A stretch of DNA of 64,000 nt from Vulcanisaeta thermophila (GCF_001748385.1 NZ_BCLI01000004.1:372001-436000), one strand, 5' to 3'. Positions 38,740 to 47,947 are shown, numbered from the stretch's first letter. Made by a program: numbers and translations. Notes: generated from the sequence alone by a model not told the origin.

Positions 38740-39924
38740 CTAACCCCACTCCTCGTAGTTATTGGGCCCCACTGTTAACTCGGCAGTTCCAGGACCCATG
38801 GGCGTTACGTGGACATTCACGGCATACTCCGCGGTGCTTATTGCGAATGAGTAGGTCCTTGGGAATGGCACCAGTGATGTTCCATTCCAGTAGTACAGGG
38901 CTAGGGTGGCATTTAATGATTCAAACTCCACACCACCCCCATTACCAGGCCCTGCAATCACAAACTCAGCATCCAGGGGCCAACCGTAGGGGCCAATCTC
39001 AGGGGACACCACAATCTCCGCCTGTGCATTGGGTATTGGGTACTGTGCGAACCAGTTAATCCCTGGGTTATTGAATGTTATGTTGCCGAGCCTTGTGATG
39101 GAGTAACCGAACATGACCACGGCACCATTACCGGTGTTCCTTACGGTTATGATTAGGTAGCCCGCCATTGGTGTTTCGAAGCATCCTGAGGTGCAAACCC
39201 CATTAACGTAATTGATGCTTTGGCTAGAGCCTATGTAATGTGTAACGTCAACCTCCCCCTGGAACCAGTAGTAATTACCACTGACCACCAGGGCATTTTG
39301 GAACCAGTGATAGGTTACCTGCCCATCACTATTAACGGCTATGTACACATTGAGTTGCAGTGAGAAGCCATTGGGTATCCCGCTGGAGTTGAGTATGGAT
39401 GCATTGGTTATGTTGAAGAAACCCACCACGGTGTTCGTGGCAATGGCCGTGTTATTATAACCATGAACCGCGGAGACCCCCATCCCATCGTACCTAAGCA
39501 CCCTGTAGCTCACGCTATTAGCAATAGATTGCCCGCAGAGCACTAGGTCATAATTGCCCGTGCTTAATTGCCAAATAACGACACCACTACCGTTAAGCGA
39601 ATAAACGTAGTTCAGGGGGGCGCTGGGTGGGGACCAGGCACTATACTCATCGCTAGTTAGTAGGTAAGATCTTAATGAGTTGCTAACGGAGTCCAGGAAC
39701 AACGCCTCACCGGACTTGGCATTTATTGGTATTACTAAGTATGTCATGCAGGGGCCCGTAATTACCACACTGCTCAAGTTACTGGGAATCCCCGTGTAAT
39801 TAATGGATTTGATGATACCGTTGATGCCCTGGATCACGTACTGAAGAATCCCTGGGTTAAGTACCAAGTAACCAAGTATGAACACTAACACCAGAGATAA
39901 TACTATTAAATCAATGCCCCGCAT
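38740..39924 (-). CDS. Thermopsin-like secreted acid protease
   Basis: About 394 residues. A single N-terminal hydrophobic anchor (first 22 residues) is followed by a large Asn/Tyr/Ser-rich extracellular part with many N-x-S/T sites. Segments such as TYHWFQNALVV, WFQGEVDVT, FVIAGPGNGGG, ESLNATLALYYWNG and FAISTAEYAVNV fit the thermopsin family (peptidase A5, PF05317), acid proteases active outside the cell at high temperature. ATG 39924 is about 25 bases after CTTTAATTTA; ATG 39936 would sit too close. Two Cys pairs may form disulfides. Confidence 0.65.
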   Translation of the reverse strand: MRGIDLIVLSLVLVFILGYLVLNPGILQYVIQGINGIIKSINYTGIPSNLSSVVITGPCMTYLVIPINAKSGEALFLDSVSNSLRSYLLTSDEYSAWSPPSAPLNYVYSLNGSGVVIWQLSTGNYDLVLCGQSIANSVSYRVLRYDGMGVSAVHGYNNTAIATNTVVGFFNITNASILNSSGIPNGFSLQLNVYIAVNSDGQVTYHWFQNALVVSGNYYWFQGEVDVTHYIGSSQSINYVNGVCTSGCFETPMAGYLIITVRNTGNGAVVMFGYSITRLGNITFNNPGINWFAQYPIPNAQAEIVVSPEIGPYGWPLDAEFVIAGPGNGGGVEFESLNATLALYYWNGTSLVPFPRTYSFAISTAEYAVNVHVTPMGPGTAELTVGPNNYEEWG

Positions 39925-40164
39925 TGAAGAACACATACACCGCCTAAATTAAAGGGTAACTCACATTGTCTGTTAAGTCAATTTAGAATTGGGTAATAAA
40001 AAGGCTTCTTTCTACACGTGATACCGTGAAATACGGGGTAACTTGAGCAATTGAATTAATATATACTAATGATACTTTATTAATAAAAAAGCGTTTCAAT
40101 TTAGTAAGCATATGGATGAAAGTGTTTTCGTAAATTTTTATGTAAGTTTATCAAGTAGTTATCA

Positions 40165-40302
40165 ATGATTGAACAAGTATCCCAAGCCCTGTACATGGAG
40201 GCCATGAATACATGCCTCAAACCCTGGTACACGGATACCTGCAGGAAGTGCAGGGTTGAATTCATGAGGTGCCTTCATGAGTATTTAGCAAGGCTAAATT
40301 AA
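40165..40302 (+). CDS. Small four-cysteine protein, 45 aa
   Basis: ATG 40165 to TAA 40302 encodes 45 residues with cysteines at 17, 26, 29 and 36 (spacing C-x8-C-x2-C-x6-C), rich in aromatic and charged residues. A TTTTTATGTAAGTTTA stretch at about 40134-40149 is at a suitable distance for leaderless expression. Codon use resembles real genes. It may bind a metal or form a disulfide hairpin. I do not recognise it; the preceding 228 bases (39937-40164) are AT-rich and otherwise empty. Confidence 0.5.
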   Translation: MIEQVSQALYMEAMNTCLKPWYTDTCRKCRVEFMRCLHEYLARLN

Positions 40303-40322
40303 GAGGAGGTATTGGGAAGGTA

Positions 40323-41063
40323 TTACAGTAAAATGGGTGTGCAGGGCAGTGGTATTATTAAACCAAGGCCCTCCTGCATCAGTATTATGGGGGACTCCAC
40401 GTAGTAATGGGCTGGTATTAAGTACTTAACGCCAGCTTCACGGGCCACCTTAACCGCATCGAGTGTTGTGGAGTGGCCATGTTCATGGGTAACACCCTCC
40501 AGGCCCGGGTTACCGGAGACCTCGTGTATCAGGGCCTTACAACCTCTGGCCAACCTGGCGATGTTTCCCGAGGGCCTCGTATCACCACTATAGGTGAGAC
40601 AGTCATCATTAGCCTCTATCCTATAAGCCAACGCCTTGACCGTATGATCCGCAGACACCGAGAAAACCCTGATACCCTGCTCATCAAGTACCAGGGAAGC
40701 CTCATTAGATGGCGCCACTGGCCTATAGTCAATCGCTGGGAGGTAATTCGTAATACCCAGTATGTTAAAGAGTGCGTTTAGGTCGAGGTCGTCAGGTCCA
40801 TAAACCCTTAAAACCTTACCCCTCAATTTAGAGAAGAGCGCCAGCGTGGGTAAGCCTAGGATGTGGTCTCCGTGTCTATGGGTTATTAATACTAGGTCTA
40901 TGTCCGTGACCTCGAAGCCACATCTCCTCAAGGCCCTGTACGTACCCTCACCAGCATCCAGCAGTATTCTTTTCCCATTAATCTCCACCAGGAATGATGT
41001 ATGCCCAAGGAGTGGGTGTGAAACCCAACCACCCAATCCCAGGGGTATCACAATCACAACCAC
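40323..41063 (-). CDS. RNase Z-like metallo-beta-lactamase fold hydrolase
   Basis: About 246 residues. PLGLGGWVSHPLLGHTSFLVE at the start, HRHGDH zinc motif near residue 62, YSGDTRPSGN, HEVSGNPG and a final IPAHYYVES match the RNase Z/ElaC family, which trims tRNA 3' trailers. The canonical exosite arm is not obvious, so it may be a paralogue. The longest frame begins at 41141 inside the preceding gene; GTG 41063 suits the conserved first strand and follows a TACTTAAG box. Confidence 0.75.
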   Translation of the reverse strand: MVVIVIPLGLGGWVSHPLLGHTSFLVEINGKRILLDAGEGTYRALRRCGFEVTDIDLVLITHRHGDHILGLPTLALFSKLRGKVLRVYGPDDLDLNALFNILGITNYLPAIDYRPVAPSNEASLVLDEQGIRVFSVSADHTVKALAYRIEANDDCLTYSGDTRPSGNIARLARGCKALIHEVSGNPGLEGVTHEHGHSTTLDAVKVAREAGVKYLIPAHYYVESPIILMQEGLGLIIPLPCTPILL

Positions 41064-41100
41064 ATTACTTACCCAGTCGCTTAAGTACTTATTGCCCAGG

Positions 41101-41421
41101 TTAAACCAGAAAGGCCAACTCCAGCGCCGCAAACAATGCACCCACGATAGTCCACCAAGTCAAGGCTAGATTAAGCACAGCAACCACAATACCCAGGGTC
41201 CTCACCTCAGCCTCACCACCCCTACCAATTAGTAGGAAGCCCGTGACCAGGTTCAGGACGGCGAGGACTATGACCACCACGGTCAGGGCCCAGACTATGG
41301 TTGAGGGTAAAGTGGGTATTGGGATTAGGATTATTGACGCAATCCCCAGGAGCACCGCGGGTATTATGAGGAAGGCCCCCGTGATCACCATCAAGATGCC
41401 GGCAACCCTGGGCTCGCTCAT
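41101..41421 (-). CDS. Small membrane protein, 106 aa
   Basis: Three hydrophobic segments (about residues 8-30, 40-65, 75-103) with short charged loops; not recognised beyond a resemblance to DUF4064-type small membrane proteins. It ends 38 bases upstream of the RNase Z-like start on the same strand. Confidence 0.6.
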   Translation of the reverse strand: MSEPRVAGILMVITGAFLIIPAVLLGIASIILIPIPTLPSTIVWALTVVVIVLAVLNLVTGFLLIGRGGEAEVRTLGIVVAVLNLALTWWTIVGALFAALELAFLV

Positions 41422-41464
41422 TTGCTCTAAGGAATGCCTTGTTAAATTAAAAGGGTTTGGTTCA

Positions 41465-42430
41465 TTAGAAGCCGTAAGCCCTCTTAATCCAGTCTATTAT
41501 TTCCTCAATGCCCCTGTCGAGGCCGGGCTCTAGGTTGCCAAGCACCTTAACGGTGTTGCTGCAGTCGTACTGAACATTAACATACCTAAGCAAAGCCCTG
41601 GCGCCACTGGGTAGTGCCAGGCCCGCGAGCACCGTGGGTATCGGTATCGATAAGCCCCTGACACCCATGTGCATGGCCATGGTCCTGGTTAAATCGCCTA
41701 AGTCATACTGTTGACACTCAGTTGCGTAAAGGAATGAGTTATTGAATTCATCACTGACTGCAAGCCTCTCAAGGAGCCTAACCAGGTAGCCCACGTAGAT
41801 CATGCTGACCCTAACCCTCACAATGGGTATTAAGCCCCTCCTGATTACCCTATAGAGCATTAGGAACTCCTCGTGGTCGTTGTAGTAGCCGTAGACCAAG
41901 GTGGGCCTCACAATAACGTACCTAAGGCCTTCAGAACCCAACTCCCTCAGTGTCCTCTCACCATCACACTTACTCCTCTCATAATTACTTCTGGGCCTCA
42001 CATAGGCATAATCACAGTGCACTGGTTCCTCCCTAATGAAGTTGCCAATGGGTCCCGAGGCCGCCGAGGCACTTATGTGTACCAGCTTTATCCTCCTATC
42101 CACATCGAGTATGGCCCTCGCTATGTTCCTAGGAACCTCAACATGGGCACTCCATAAGTCCCTCCAGGAACCGCTTATTCTACCCACGGTGTTAAACACG
42201 TAATCTGGCCCGACCTCCTCCATGGTTTTTCTCAATTCCCCATAATCATTGGGATCAACTCTACGAAGTTTAACGCCTAGCTCCATTAAATCCTTAGCCA
42301 TTAATGACCTGGTACCCTTAATGCTTCTGTACGTAACATGGACCTCATACCCCAGGGAGACCAGGTACCTGGCTAGGTTCGTTGCTATGAAGCCAAGCCC
42401 CACGATAATTGCTTTCTTCATTAAGTCCAA
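41465..42430 (-). CDS. NAD(P)-dependent epimerase/dehydratase, extended SDR
   Basis: 321 residues with the Rossmann motif GLGFIATNLARYL (G-x-x-G-x-x-A form), the active-site Y-x-x-x-K in NYERSKCDGE and RPTLVYGYY. The family converts nucleotide sugars or other hydroxy/keto compounds. The first Gly motif GLGFIA is slightly unusual (GxxGFIG is usual). No sugar-pathway genes are adjacent, so the substrate is unknown. Confidence 0.8.
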   Translation of the reverse strand: MDLMKKAIIVGLGFIATNLARYLVSLGYEVHVTYRSIKGTRSLMAKDLMELGVKLRRVDPNDYGELRKTMEEVGPDYVFNTVGRISGSWRDLWSAHVEVPRNIARAILDVDRRIKLVHISASAASGPIGNFIREEPVHCDYAYVRPRSNYERSKCDGERTLRELGSEGLRYVIVRPTLVYGYYNDHEEFLMLYRVIRRGLIPIVRVRVSMIYVGYLVRLLERLAVSDEFNNSFLYATECQQYDLGDLTRTMAMHMGVRGLSIPIPTVLAGLALPSGARALLRYVNVQYDCSNTVKVLGNLEPGLDRGIEEIIDWIKRAYGF

Positions 42431-42531
42431 ATTAGGACATAGCTAATAAGCATTTTCGCCATAAATAATCAATATAGACATAACTGTAGCCTAAGGAAGG
42501 TTTATAAGTACAGCACCCACGGGTCAAGCGT

Positions 42532-44589
42532 ATGAGGACGGAGTTATGGCACACAATTAGCGAAGGTCAAAGAAAATCCGTATTAATAAATGCCTTCCTT
42601 GGGGCCCTATTGGGATCAATGAACATGTCATCAATTGTTATAGCCCTACCAGCAATACTGAGGGGTATAGGGCTTAGTATAAACACTACGTTAGGGTTCA
42701 TGATAATGACCTGGATAATGTTCGCATACCCACTGGTCATGGCAATAACCGTGGCATTGATCGGCCGCCTCTCGGACATGTACGGTAGGGGCAGGGTATT
42801 TACCATAGGCGACATAATATTCACCACAGCCTCGGTACTACTCGGCCTAACACCAGGCTATGGAGTAATCGCCGGCATCCAAATGGTGATTTACAGGTTC
42901 GTGCAGGGCCTCGGGGGTGCCATGATGTTTGGAAACAGCGCCGCCTTAATCACAGATACCTTCCCACCAGAACGTAGAGGTGTGGCCCAGGGAATCGTGG
43001 GTATAGCCTTTAGTGCAGGGAGCGTCACTGGCCTTTTAATCGGTGGCTTACTGGCTACAATTGATTGGCGCTGGGTCTTCCTATTCAACGCACCCATTGG
43101 TGCTGTGAGTATTGCCTGGGCCTTCAGAAGTGTTTACAGATTACCCACGGGCTTTACCAAGGCCAGGATTGACTGGGTCGGCGCCTTGCTTCTCACGGCA
43201 TCCTTAGTTTTAATGCTAATGGGCTTAATGCTTTCCATGATGCCGTACGGCGCCTCATCACTTGGCTGGGGAAACCCAATGGTGTGGATACTACTCAGCA
43301 GCGGTGTTGTATTGTTCGTAGTGTTGTTTATTGTTGAGTCGAGGATTCAAGAGCCCATGCTCAGGGTTAAGTTGTTCAGGATCAAGCAGTTCACGTACGG
43401 TGTCTTAAGCAGCTTATTTCTGTTCCTTGCACAGGGTGCGAATGTGTTCGTTCTATCATTACTACTCCAGGCAATATACCTACCACTCCATGGAATACCC
43501 TACGAAGACACGCCGTTATGGGCAGGAATATACCTAATACCAAGCAGCATAGCCAGCGCCCTCTTCGCACCCATAGGAGGCAAGCTACTGAATAAGTTTG
43601 GCGCCAGAGTGGTCTCCACACTTGGTGCGGTACTGCTTAGCATAAGCTTTGAGTTATTAACCCTACTGCCCGTGACGAACTTCAACTACATATTCTTTGC
43701 AGCAATACTCCTCATTATGGGCGCCGGCACTGGATTATTCCAATCACCAAACCTAGTATCAATACTCAGTGCGGTGCCGCCCACGGAAAGGTCAGCGGCA
43801 TCGGGATTAAGGGCTGCCATGCAAAATATAGGCCTATTAATGAGCTTTGCCATATTCCTAACGTTAATACTTACGGGTGCCTCGATAGAACTAACGCGTT
43901 CACTATACAATGCACTGATCAGTGCGGGGGTTCCGGCCAGCGACGCCATGAGGCTAATCTCAATACCGCCAGTCCATGCTTTATTCGCTGCGTTCCTGGG
44001 TTATGACCCAATAAAGACCTTAGTAGCCCAAGCAGGCATTTCACTACCCGCATCGGTAATGAGCAACATTGACAAACTCTCCTTCTTCCCCAGCGCCATA
44101 GCCCCCGCAATGGCGTTAGGCTTCTACTACGCATACCACGCAGCCGCGGTACTCGCCATAGTGGCCGCCGTGTTCTCATACATGAGAGGTAGGGAGGCGT
44201 TCCAACCACAGGTATTAACCACCGTGAAGGTAGAGACCAAGACCACGCCCACAAACCCGGTGGTGGAGCTAAACGGCGGACCGGACAACCCACAGTACAG
44301 CCTTAAGTCTGACCCTGTGCTGAGGAAGGTGTATGCGGCGTATTTACTACTGGGTACTGAATTGGCGGATCAAGTGCTGAGTTCAATAACGACCAGGGAC
44401 CTCGTATACGTAGCCATTAGAATGTCAAACGCACCCCAATGGTTAGCTGAGATAATTACGAAGTTGGGCGATTGTGATGTTAAGAGTGATGTGGTGAAAA
44501 TAGTTAGGAAATATACTGAGTTACCGGGTTGGTTTAATGAGTTAGTGGATGCGTGGATGAGTAGGAATCAAAAGACGGTGCCCTCCTAA
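42532..44589 (+). CDS. DHA2-type MFS multidrug exporter with long cytoplasmic tail
   Basis: 685 residues. About 14 membrane segments end near residue 560; loop 2-3 reads GRLSDMYGRGRVFT and the helix 5 antiporter motif is GIAFSAGSVTGLLIGG. This fits drug:H+ antiporters of the DHA2 group. The last 120 residues after FSYMRGREAFQP form a soluble region: a Thr/Pro linker, then helices containing LLLGTELADQVLSSI. Such a tail is not usual. ATG 42532 lies about 28 bases after GGTTTATAAG, so it is leaderless. Confidence 0.88.
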   Translation: MRTELWHTISEGQRKSVLINAFLGALLGSMNMSSIVIALPAILRGIGLSINTTLGFMIMTWIMFAYPLVMAITVALIGRLSDMYGRGRVFTIGDIIFTTASVLLGLTPGYGVIAGIQMVIYRFVQGLGGAMMFGNSAALITDTFPPERRGVAQGIVGIAFSAGSVTGLLIGGLLATIDWRWVFLFNAPIGAVSIAWAFRSVYRLPTGFTKARIDWVGALLLTASLVLMLMGLMLSMMPYGASSLGWGNPMVWILLSSGVVLFVVLFIVESRIQEPMLRVKLFRIKQFTYGVLSSLFLFLAQGANVFVLSLLLQAIYLPLHGIPYEDTPLWAGIYLIPSSIASALFAPIGGKLLNKFGARVVSTLGAVLLSISFELLTLLPVTNFNYIFFAAILLIMGAGTGLFQSPNLVSILSAVPPTERSAASGLRAAMQNIGLLMSFAIFLTLILTGASIELTRSLYNALISAGVPASDAMRLISIPPVHALFAAFLGYDPIKTLVAQAGISLPASVMSNIDKLSFFPSAIAPAMALGFYYAYHAAAVLAIVAAVFSYMRGREAFQPQVLTTVKVETKTTPTNPVVELNGGPDNPQYSLKSDPVLRKVYAAYLLLGTELADQVLSSITTRDLVYVAIRMSNAPQWLAEIITKLGDCDVKSDVVKIVRKYTELPGWFNELVDAWMSRNQKTVPS

Positions 44590-44616
44590 TTCTTATTTTT
44601 AATTTTTATTTTAACT
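44590..44616 (+). terminator. T-rich terminator after the DHA2 exporter
   Basis: Directly after the stop codon come three T runs (TTCTTATTTTTAATTTTTAT and on) typical of archaeal intrinsic termination. Confidence 0.5.
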
Positions 44617-44626
44617 AAATACTTAA

Positions 44627-44803
44627 TCATAGTGTGTATATTCTATTCCCCGACCAAACCACTAGATGTCCATTCTTAAGGTATTCATAGTATGTGAATC
44701 CACTATACCTTATACTCAACCTCCCCTTGGTGCAATCCTCCCTTACCTCATTGTTACCGTTCTTCCCTGGTCTGATGGACATTTTCCTATCACCTCGGTT
44801 CAC
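44627..44803 (-). CDS. Candidate small protein, 58 aa
   Basis: A GTG at 44803 opens a 58-codon frame on the minus strand ending with TGA at 44627; an internal ATG at 44782 would give 51 residues. The product is basic with many Tyr and Gly (for example GRLSIRYSGFTYYEYLKNGH). A CTATAAAG box on the minus strand at about 44833-44840 lies roughly 30 bases before the GTG. Codons favour purines in the first position like real genes. It overlaps a plus-strand frame (44666-44872) that has weaker features. No family is known. Confidence 0.4.
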   Translation of the reverse strand: MNRGDRKMSIRPGKNGNNEVREDCTKGRLSIRYSGFTYYEYLKNGHLVVWSGNRIYTL

Positions 44804-44938
44804 GATGAGGTAGTTTATTTAATAAATCTTTATAGTGAAGTGGGTGTAATCAATATATTGATTGTGTATTAATAAATAGAGTATATATTCGTGGGTGTAT
44901 AGATAACCCTTAATAATTTGTCTGCTTTGTCATCATTA

Positions 44939-46003
44939 ATGATTGAGAGTAGGAAGAATGACCATATTAGGATAGCCTCAACACAGGATGTTGAGGAGGG
45001 TAACACGCTATTTGATGAGGTTAAGCTCATACACATGGCACTCCCCGAGATAGACTTCGAGGACACGGATCCATCAGTAGTAGTATTCAACAAGAGGTTG
45101 AGTTTCCCATTCATAATAGGGGCCATGACTGGTGGGACGGAAACCGCTGGGAAGATCAACACGACGTTGGCGAAGTGCGCTGAGGAGTTTGGTATTGGTA
45201 TGTACGTTGGGTCTCAGAGGATTGGTATTGTTAAGCCCGAGACGGCATGGACCTTTAGGGTCGTCGCTGAGAACGCGCCCACGGCCCTTAAGATAGCGAA
45301 TTTGGGGGCTCCCCAAATATCGAGGTTAAGTGAGAAGGAGTTGATTGATTGGGTGAATGAGGCCATTGACATGATAAATGCGGATGCCATAGCCATACAC
45401 CTAAACCCAGCCCAGGAGGTATTCCAACCGGAGGGCGAGCCCTGGTTCAGGGGGGTGCTGGAGAAGCTTAGGGTAATTAAGAAGGCGGTTAACAAGCCCC
45501 TGATAGTTAAGGAGGTGGGTAATGGAATATCCAGGGAGGTTGCCAAGGCACTGAGCGTGGTAAAGCCCGACGCTATAGACGTGGGTGGGCTTGGCGGGAC
45601 CTCATTCATAAAGATTGAGTCCATAAGGAGCGGAAACCTGGACGAAGCCTCGGTATTCAGGGATTGGGGAATACCCACCGCAATATCCATATGCGAGGTC
45701 AGGAGTGTCTATGATGGTGTGGTCATAGCCTCGGGAGGGCTTAGGAACGGGCTTGACGGTGCCAAGGCCGTGGCCCTAGGCGCCAACGCCTTCACAATGT
45801 CGAGACCACTATTAATAGCCGCATTAAATGGAATCGATGAGGTTAGGAGGGTCATTGGGAGGTTAATGAGGGAGTTCAGGATAGCCATGTTCCTCACGGG
45901 CTCTAGAACTGTGAGTGACCTGGCTAGGGCGCCCGTGGTCCTGGGGCTCACAATAACCTCATGGCTGTCCCAGCGGGGCATCAAATGCGGTAGAGGGTAC
46001 TAG
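44939..46003 (+). CDS. fni: Type 2 isopentenyl-diphosphate delta-isomerase
   Basis: About 354 residues; FMN- and NADPH-dependent enzyme that interconverts IPP and DMAPP for archaeal isoprenoid lipids. Signatures: the KNDHIRIA start, [34 protein letters not shown] with the catalytic Gln and Glu, [21 protein letters not shown] and the phosphate loop [10 protein letters not shown] start at ATG 44939 because a CTTAATAATTT box (about 44907-44917) is at leaderless distance and the family begins there. Confidence 0.94.
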   Translation: MIESRKNDHIRIASTQDVEEGNTLFDEVKLIHMALPEIDFEDTDPSVVVFNKRLSFPFIIGAMTGGTETAGKINTTLAKCAEEFGIGMYVGSQRIGIVKPETAWTFRVVAENAPTALKIANLGAPQISRLSEKELIDWVNEAIDMINADAIAIHLNPAQEVFQPEGEPWFRGVLEKLRVIKKAVNKPLIVKEVGNGISREVAKALSVVKPDAIDVGGLGGTSFIKIESIRSGNLDEASVFRDWGIPTAISICEVRSVYDGVVIASGGLRNGLDGAKAVALGANAFTMSRPLLIAALNGIDEVRRVIGRLMREFRIAMFLTGSRTVSDLARAPVVLGLTITSWLSQRGIKCGRGY

Positions 46004-46057
46004 GTATTACCCTGCAATCCACGGTAAGCAATTTAAGGGGATACTCACCGATATCAT

Positions 46058-46474
46058 GTGCTCCAGGGACTAACATGCCCCAGGTGTGGTTCCAGAAACA
46101 TAGCCATAGTGGCCTCGGGATCACTCACGTACAAATGCCTAAACTGCGGACATACCTGGACACCCACGGTACAGGGGCTTGGTTACGTGAGCACGAAGGC
46201 CGGCGAGATCCACTGGACCGAGCTAAAGAAGCTTGCTGAGGAGGCACAGGTAAATGCTCATAAGGCCCTTAACGAAGGGGTTAGGGACTGCGATGCCCTG
46301 ATCAAGAGGCTCCAGGAACAATATGGGAGTTACCTGGACACACGCGAAATCATAAAAATAGCACTACTGAGTGTTAAGAGATACATGGAGGAGGTTAGGT
46401 ATAGGGATCCCCAATTATTCAATGAGTTGGTTAGAGAGTTAGAGAGGTGTAGGAAGCTCTACCACGGTAGTTAA
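46058..46474 (+). CDS. Zinc-ribbon protein of unknown function
   Basis: 138 residues. An N-terminal zinc ribbon with CPRC at residues 6-9 and CLNC near 29-32, then a helical region of about 100 residues ending in basic and acidic helices. It could be a DNA- or RNA-binding factor. GTG 46058 follows CAATTTAAGG by about 25 bases. It ends three bases before the convergent L2 gene. Confidence 0.6.
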   Translation: MLQGLTCPRCGSRNIAIVASGSLTYKCLNCGHTWTPTVQGLGYVSTKAGEIHWTELKKLAEEAQVNAHKALNEGVRDCDALIKRLQEQYGSYLDTREIIKIALLSVKRYMEEVRYRDPQLFNELVRELERCRKLYHGS

Positions 46475-46477
46475 TGA

Positions 46478-47293
46478 TTACTCAGGGGGTATGGCACCAC
46501 TACGCTTCTTACTAAGCCTGGTCTTCTTGGAGTAACCAGAGGCCCAGACCCTGGACGCCCTGGGGACAATCTGTGGGCACCTCCTACCAGTGCACCTGGG
46601 CGCTATGATACCCACCTTCTGACCAGGTGGTGCGTTCCTAGCCACGGGCGTCTCACCCTTCTGGTGACTACCACCGCCGTGCGGGTGCGCGTAGGCGTTC
46701 ATTGCCTTACCCCTAACCGTTGGGTACTTCCATGACTTAACCCTAGCCCTGTAGTACTTGGCGCCGGCCTTTACGAAGGGCTTCTCAATCCTACCACCGC
46801 CAGCCACAATGCCTATGGTTGCCCTGGACCTGGAGTCAATCTCCATAATCTTACCACTGGGTAGTTGAACAACCGTGGTACTATCCTTATGACTAAGCAC
46901 TATAGCGTAAGTACCGCCGGATCTGGCGAACTTACCACCATCACCCGGCCTCTTCTCAATGTTATACACCATGGTTCCATCGGGCACCTTAGCCAGGGGG
47001 AGCACATTACCAACGCTGACTTTGGCCATGGCGCCAACCTCAATAACCTGGCCCACACTCATACCCTCAGCGGCGTAGTTGAGGAATTCCCTACCATCCT
47101 CAAGCACTATCCTGGCCACTGGGGCGTTCAATCCAGGTACATGAATCAACTCCCTAACAATGCCCCTAATGACGCCATTAACCTCAGCCTCGCTAATGGG
47201 CATGTACCTAACAGGGCCCTCCCTCAACCAACCAGGGTTCCTAAACTGGGAACCACCCCTCCCACGCCTCTGAACCAGTATTCGCTTACCCAT
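46478..47293 (-). CDS. rpl2: 50S ribosomal protein L2
   Basis: 271 residues, slightly longer than the usual 235-245. Core motifs AYAHPHGGGSHQKGETPVARNAPPGQKVG and the final basic KKTRLSKKR are present; the conserved His of HPHGGG lies at the peptidyl-transferase side. The N-terminus has about 25 extra basic residues (QRRGRGGSQFRNPG). The gene stands alone, about 10 kb from rps19, its usual downstream partner. It is divergent from the endonuclease-like gene. Confidence 0.96.
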   Translation of the reverse strand: MGKRILVQRRGRGGSQFRNPGWLREGPVRYMPISEAEVNGVIRGIVRELIHVPGLNAPVARIVLEDGREFLNYAAEGMSVGQVIEVGAMAKVSVGNVLPLAKVPDGTMVYNIEKRPGDGGKFARSGGTYAIVLSHKDSTTVVQLPSGKIMEIDSRSRATIGIVAGGGRIEKPFVKAGAKYYRARVKSWKYPTVRGKAMNAYAHPHGGGSHQKGETPVARNAPPGQKVGIIAPRCTGRRCPQIVPRASRVWASGYSKKTRLSKKRSGAIPPE

Positions 47294-47307
47294 CCCTAAT
47301 CCTCAAC

Positions 47308-47325
47308 ACCCACGTACATGTGGGT
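47308..47325. promoter_or_regulatory. Inverted repeat between rpl2 and the endA-like gene
   Basis: ACCCAC and GTGGGT arms separated by GTACAT lie between the minus-strand TATA region (TTTTTAAATATTTC, 47325-47338) and the rpl2 start. It could be an operator or a hairpin at the 5' end of the L2 mRNA. This is only a structural observation. Confidence 0.35.
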
Positions 47326-47355
47326 TTTTAAATATTTCACTAAGCCATTACCACA

Positions 47356-47931
47356 ATGACCAAAACCACAAACAAGGAAGGAAGGGGGATGCGCAGGTTC
47401 GTGGTTGTGGAGGGTGAGGAGCCACCTTATAGGTTGGTGAGGATCGAGCCCATGAGCACCGAGGAGCTGGCTGAGAGGGGTATTGGGGAGGGAGGTGATA
47501 ATGGTTATTACCTAAACCCCATGGAACTCATATACCTGGCGCTCAACGATTACGAGGTAATACTCAATGGAAACCACGTGGGCATTGACGAATTAATGAA
47601 GCACGTGGGCAATACCCAGGCCCTGACGGTGTACCTGGACATGAGGGGTAGGGGTTACTTCATAAAGCCCATTAGGGGGCCCGTGGACTTCCTGGTGTGG
47701 GATAAGGGTAAGGATGCCCTGAGGACGTATCCAAAGTACGCCATTAAGTTGGTTACTGAGGGTTCTGGGATACAGGTAAGTGAATTATTACAGGTGCTAA
47801 GGTACAGCGAGTCCATGGGGCTACAATTGGTACTGGCCCTAATAAGTACAGAGGGCGTGATAACGTACTACAAAGCCTTCACATTCAAGCCCGAGAAAAC
47901 AACAGCGGGTACTCAAACCACAATACTTTAA
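47356..47931 (+). CDS. tRNA-splicing endonuclease, probable structural (beta) subunit
   Basis: 191 residues. The N-terminal YYLNPMELIYLAL helix and the C-terminal domain (FLVWDKGKDALRTYPKYAIKLV, SELLQVLRYSESMGLQLVLALIS, ITYYKAF) match archaeal EndA. The catalytic His normally in the HSKY-like segment is replaced (TYPKY), and the usual Lys of the VRK segment reads Y-S-E, so the catalytic triad is incomplete. That fits the non-catalytic subunit of the crenarchaeal alpha2-beta2 enzyme. Start ATG 47356 or, perhaps better, ATG 47389. The two tRNA genes nearby need this enzyme. Confidence 0.7.
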   Translation: MTKTTNKEGRGMRRFVVVEGEEPPYRLVRIEPMSTEELAERGIGEGGDNGYYLNPMELIYLALNDYEVILNGNHVGIDELMKHVGNTQALTVYLDMRGRGYFIKPIRGPVDFLVWDKGKDALRTYPKYAIKLVTEGSGIQVSELLQVLRYSESMGLQLVLALISTEGVITYYKAFTFKPEKTTAGTQTTIL

Positions 47932-47947
47932 GACCCAGAGTCAATGG

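Noticed and set aside
44666-44872. 68-codon plus-strand frame after the DHA2 exporter
   Set aside because: It lacks the codon pattern of neighbours and runs over promoter sequence; the minus frame is a better candidate.
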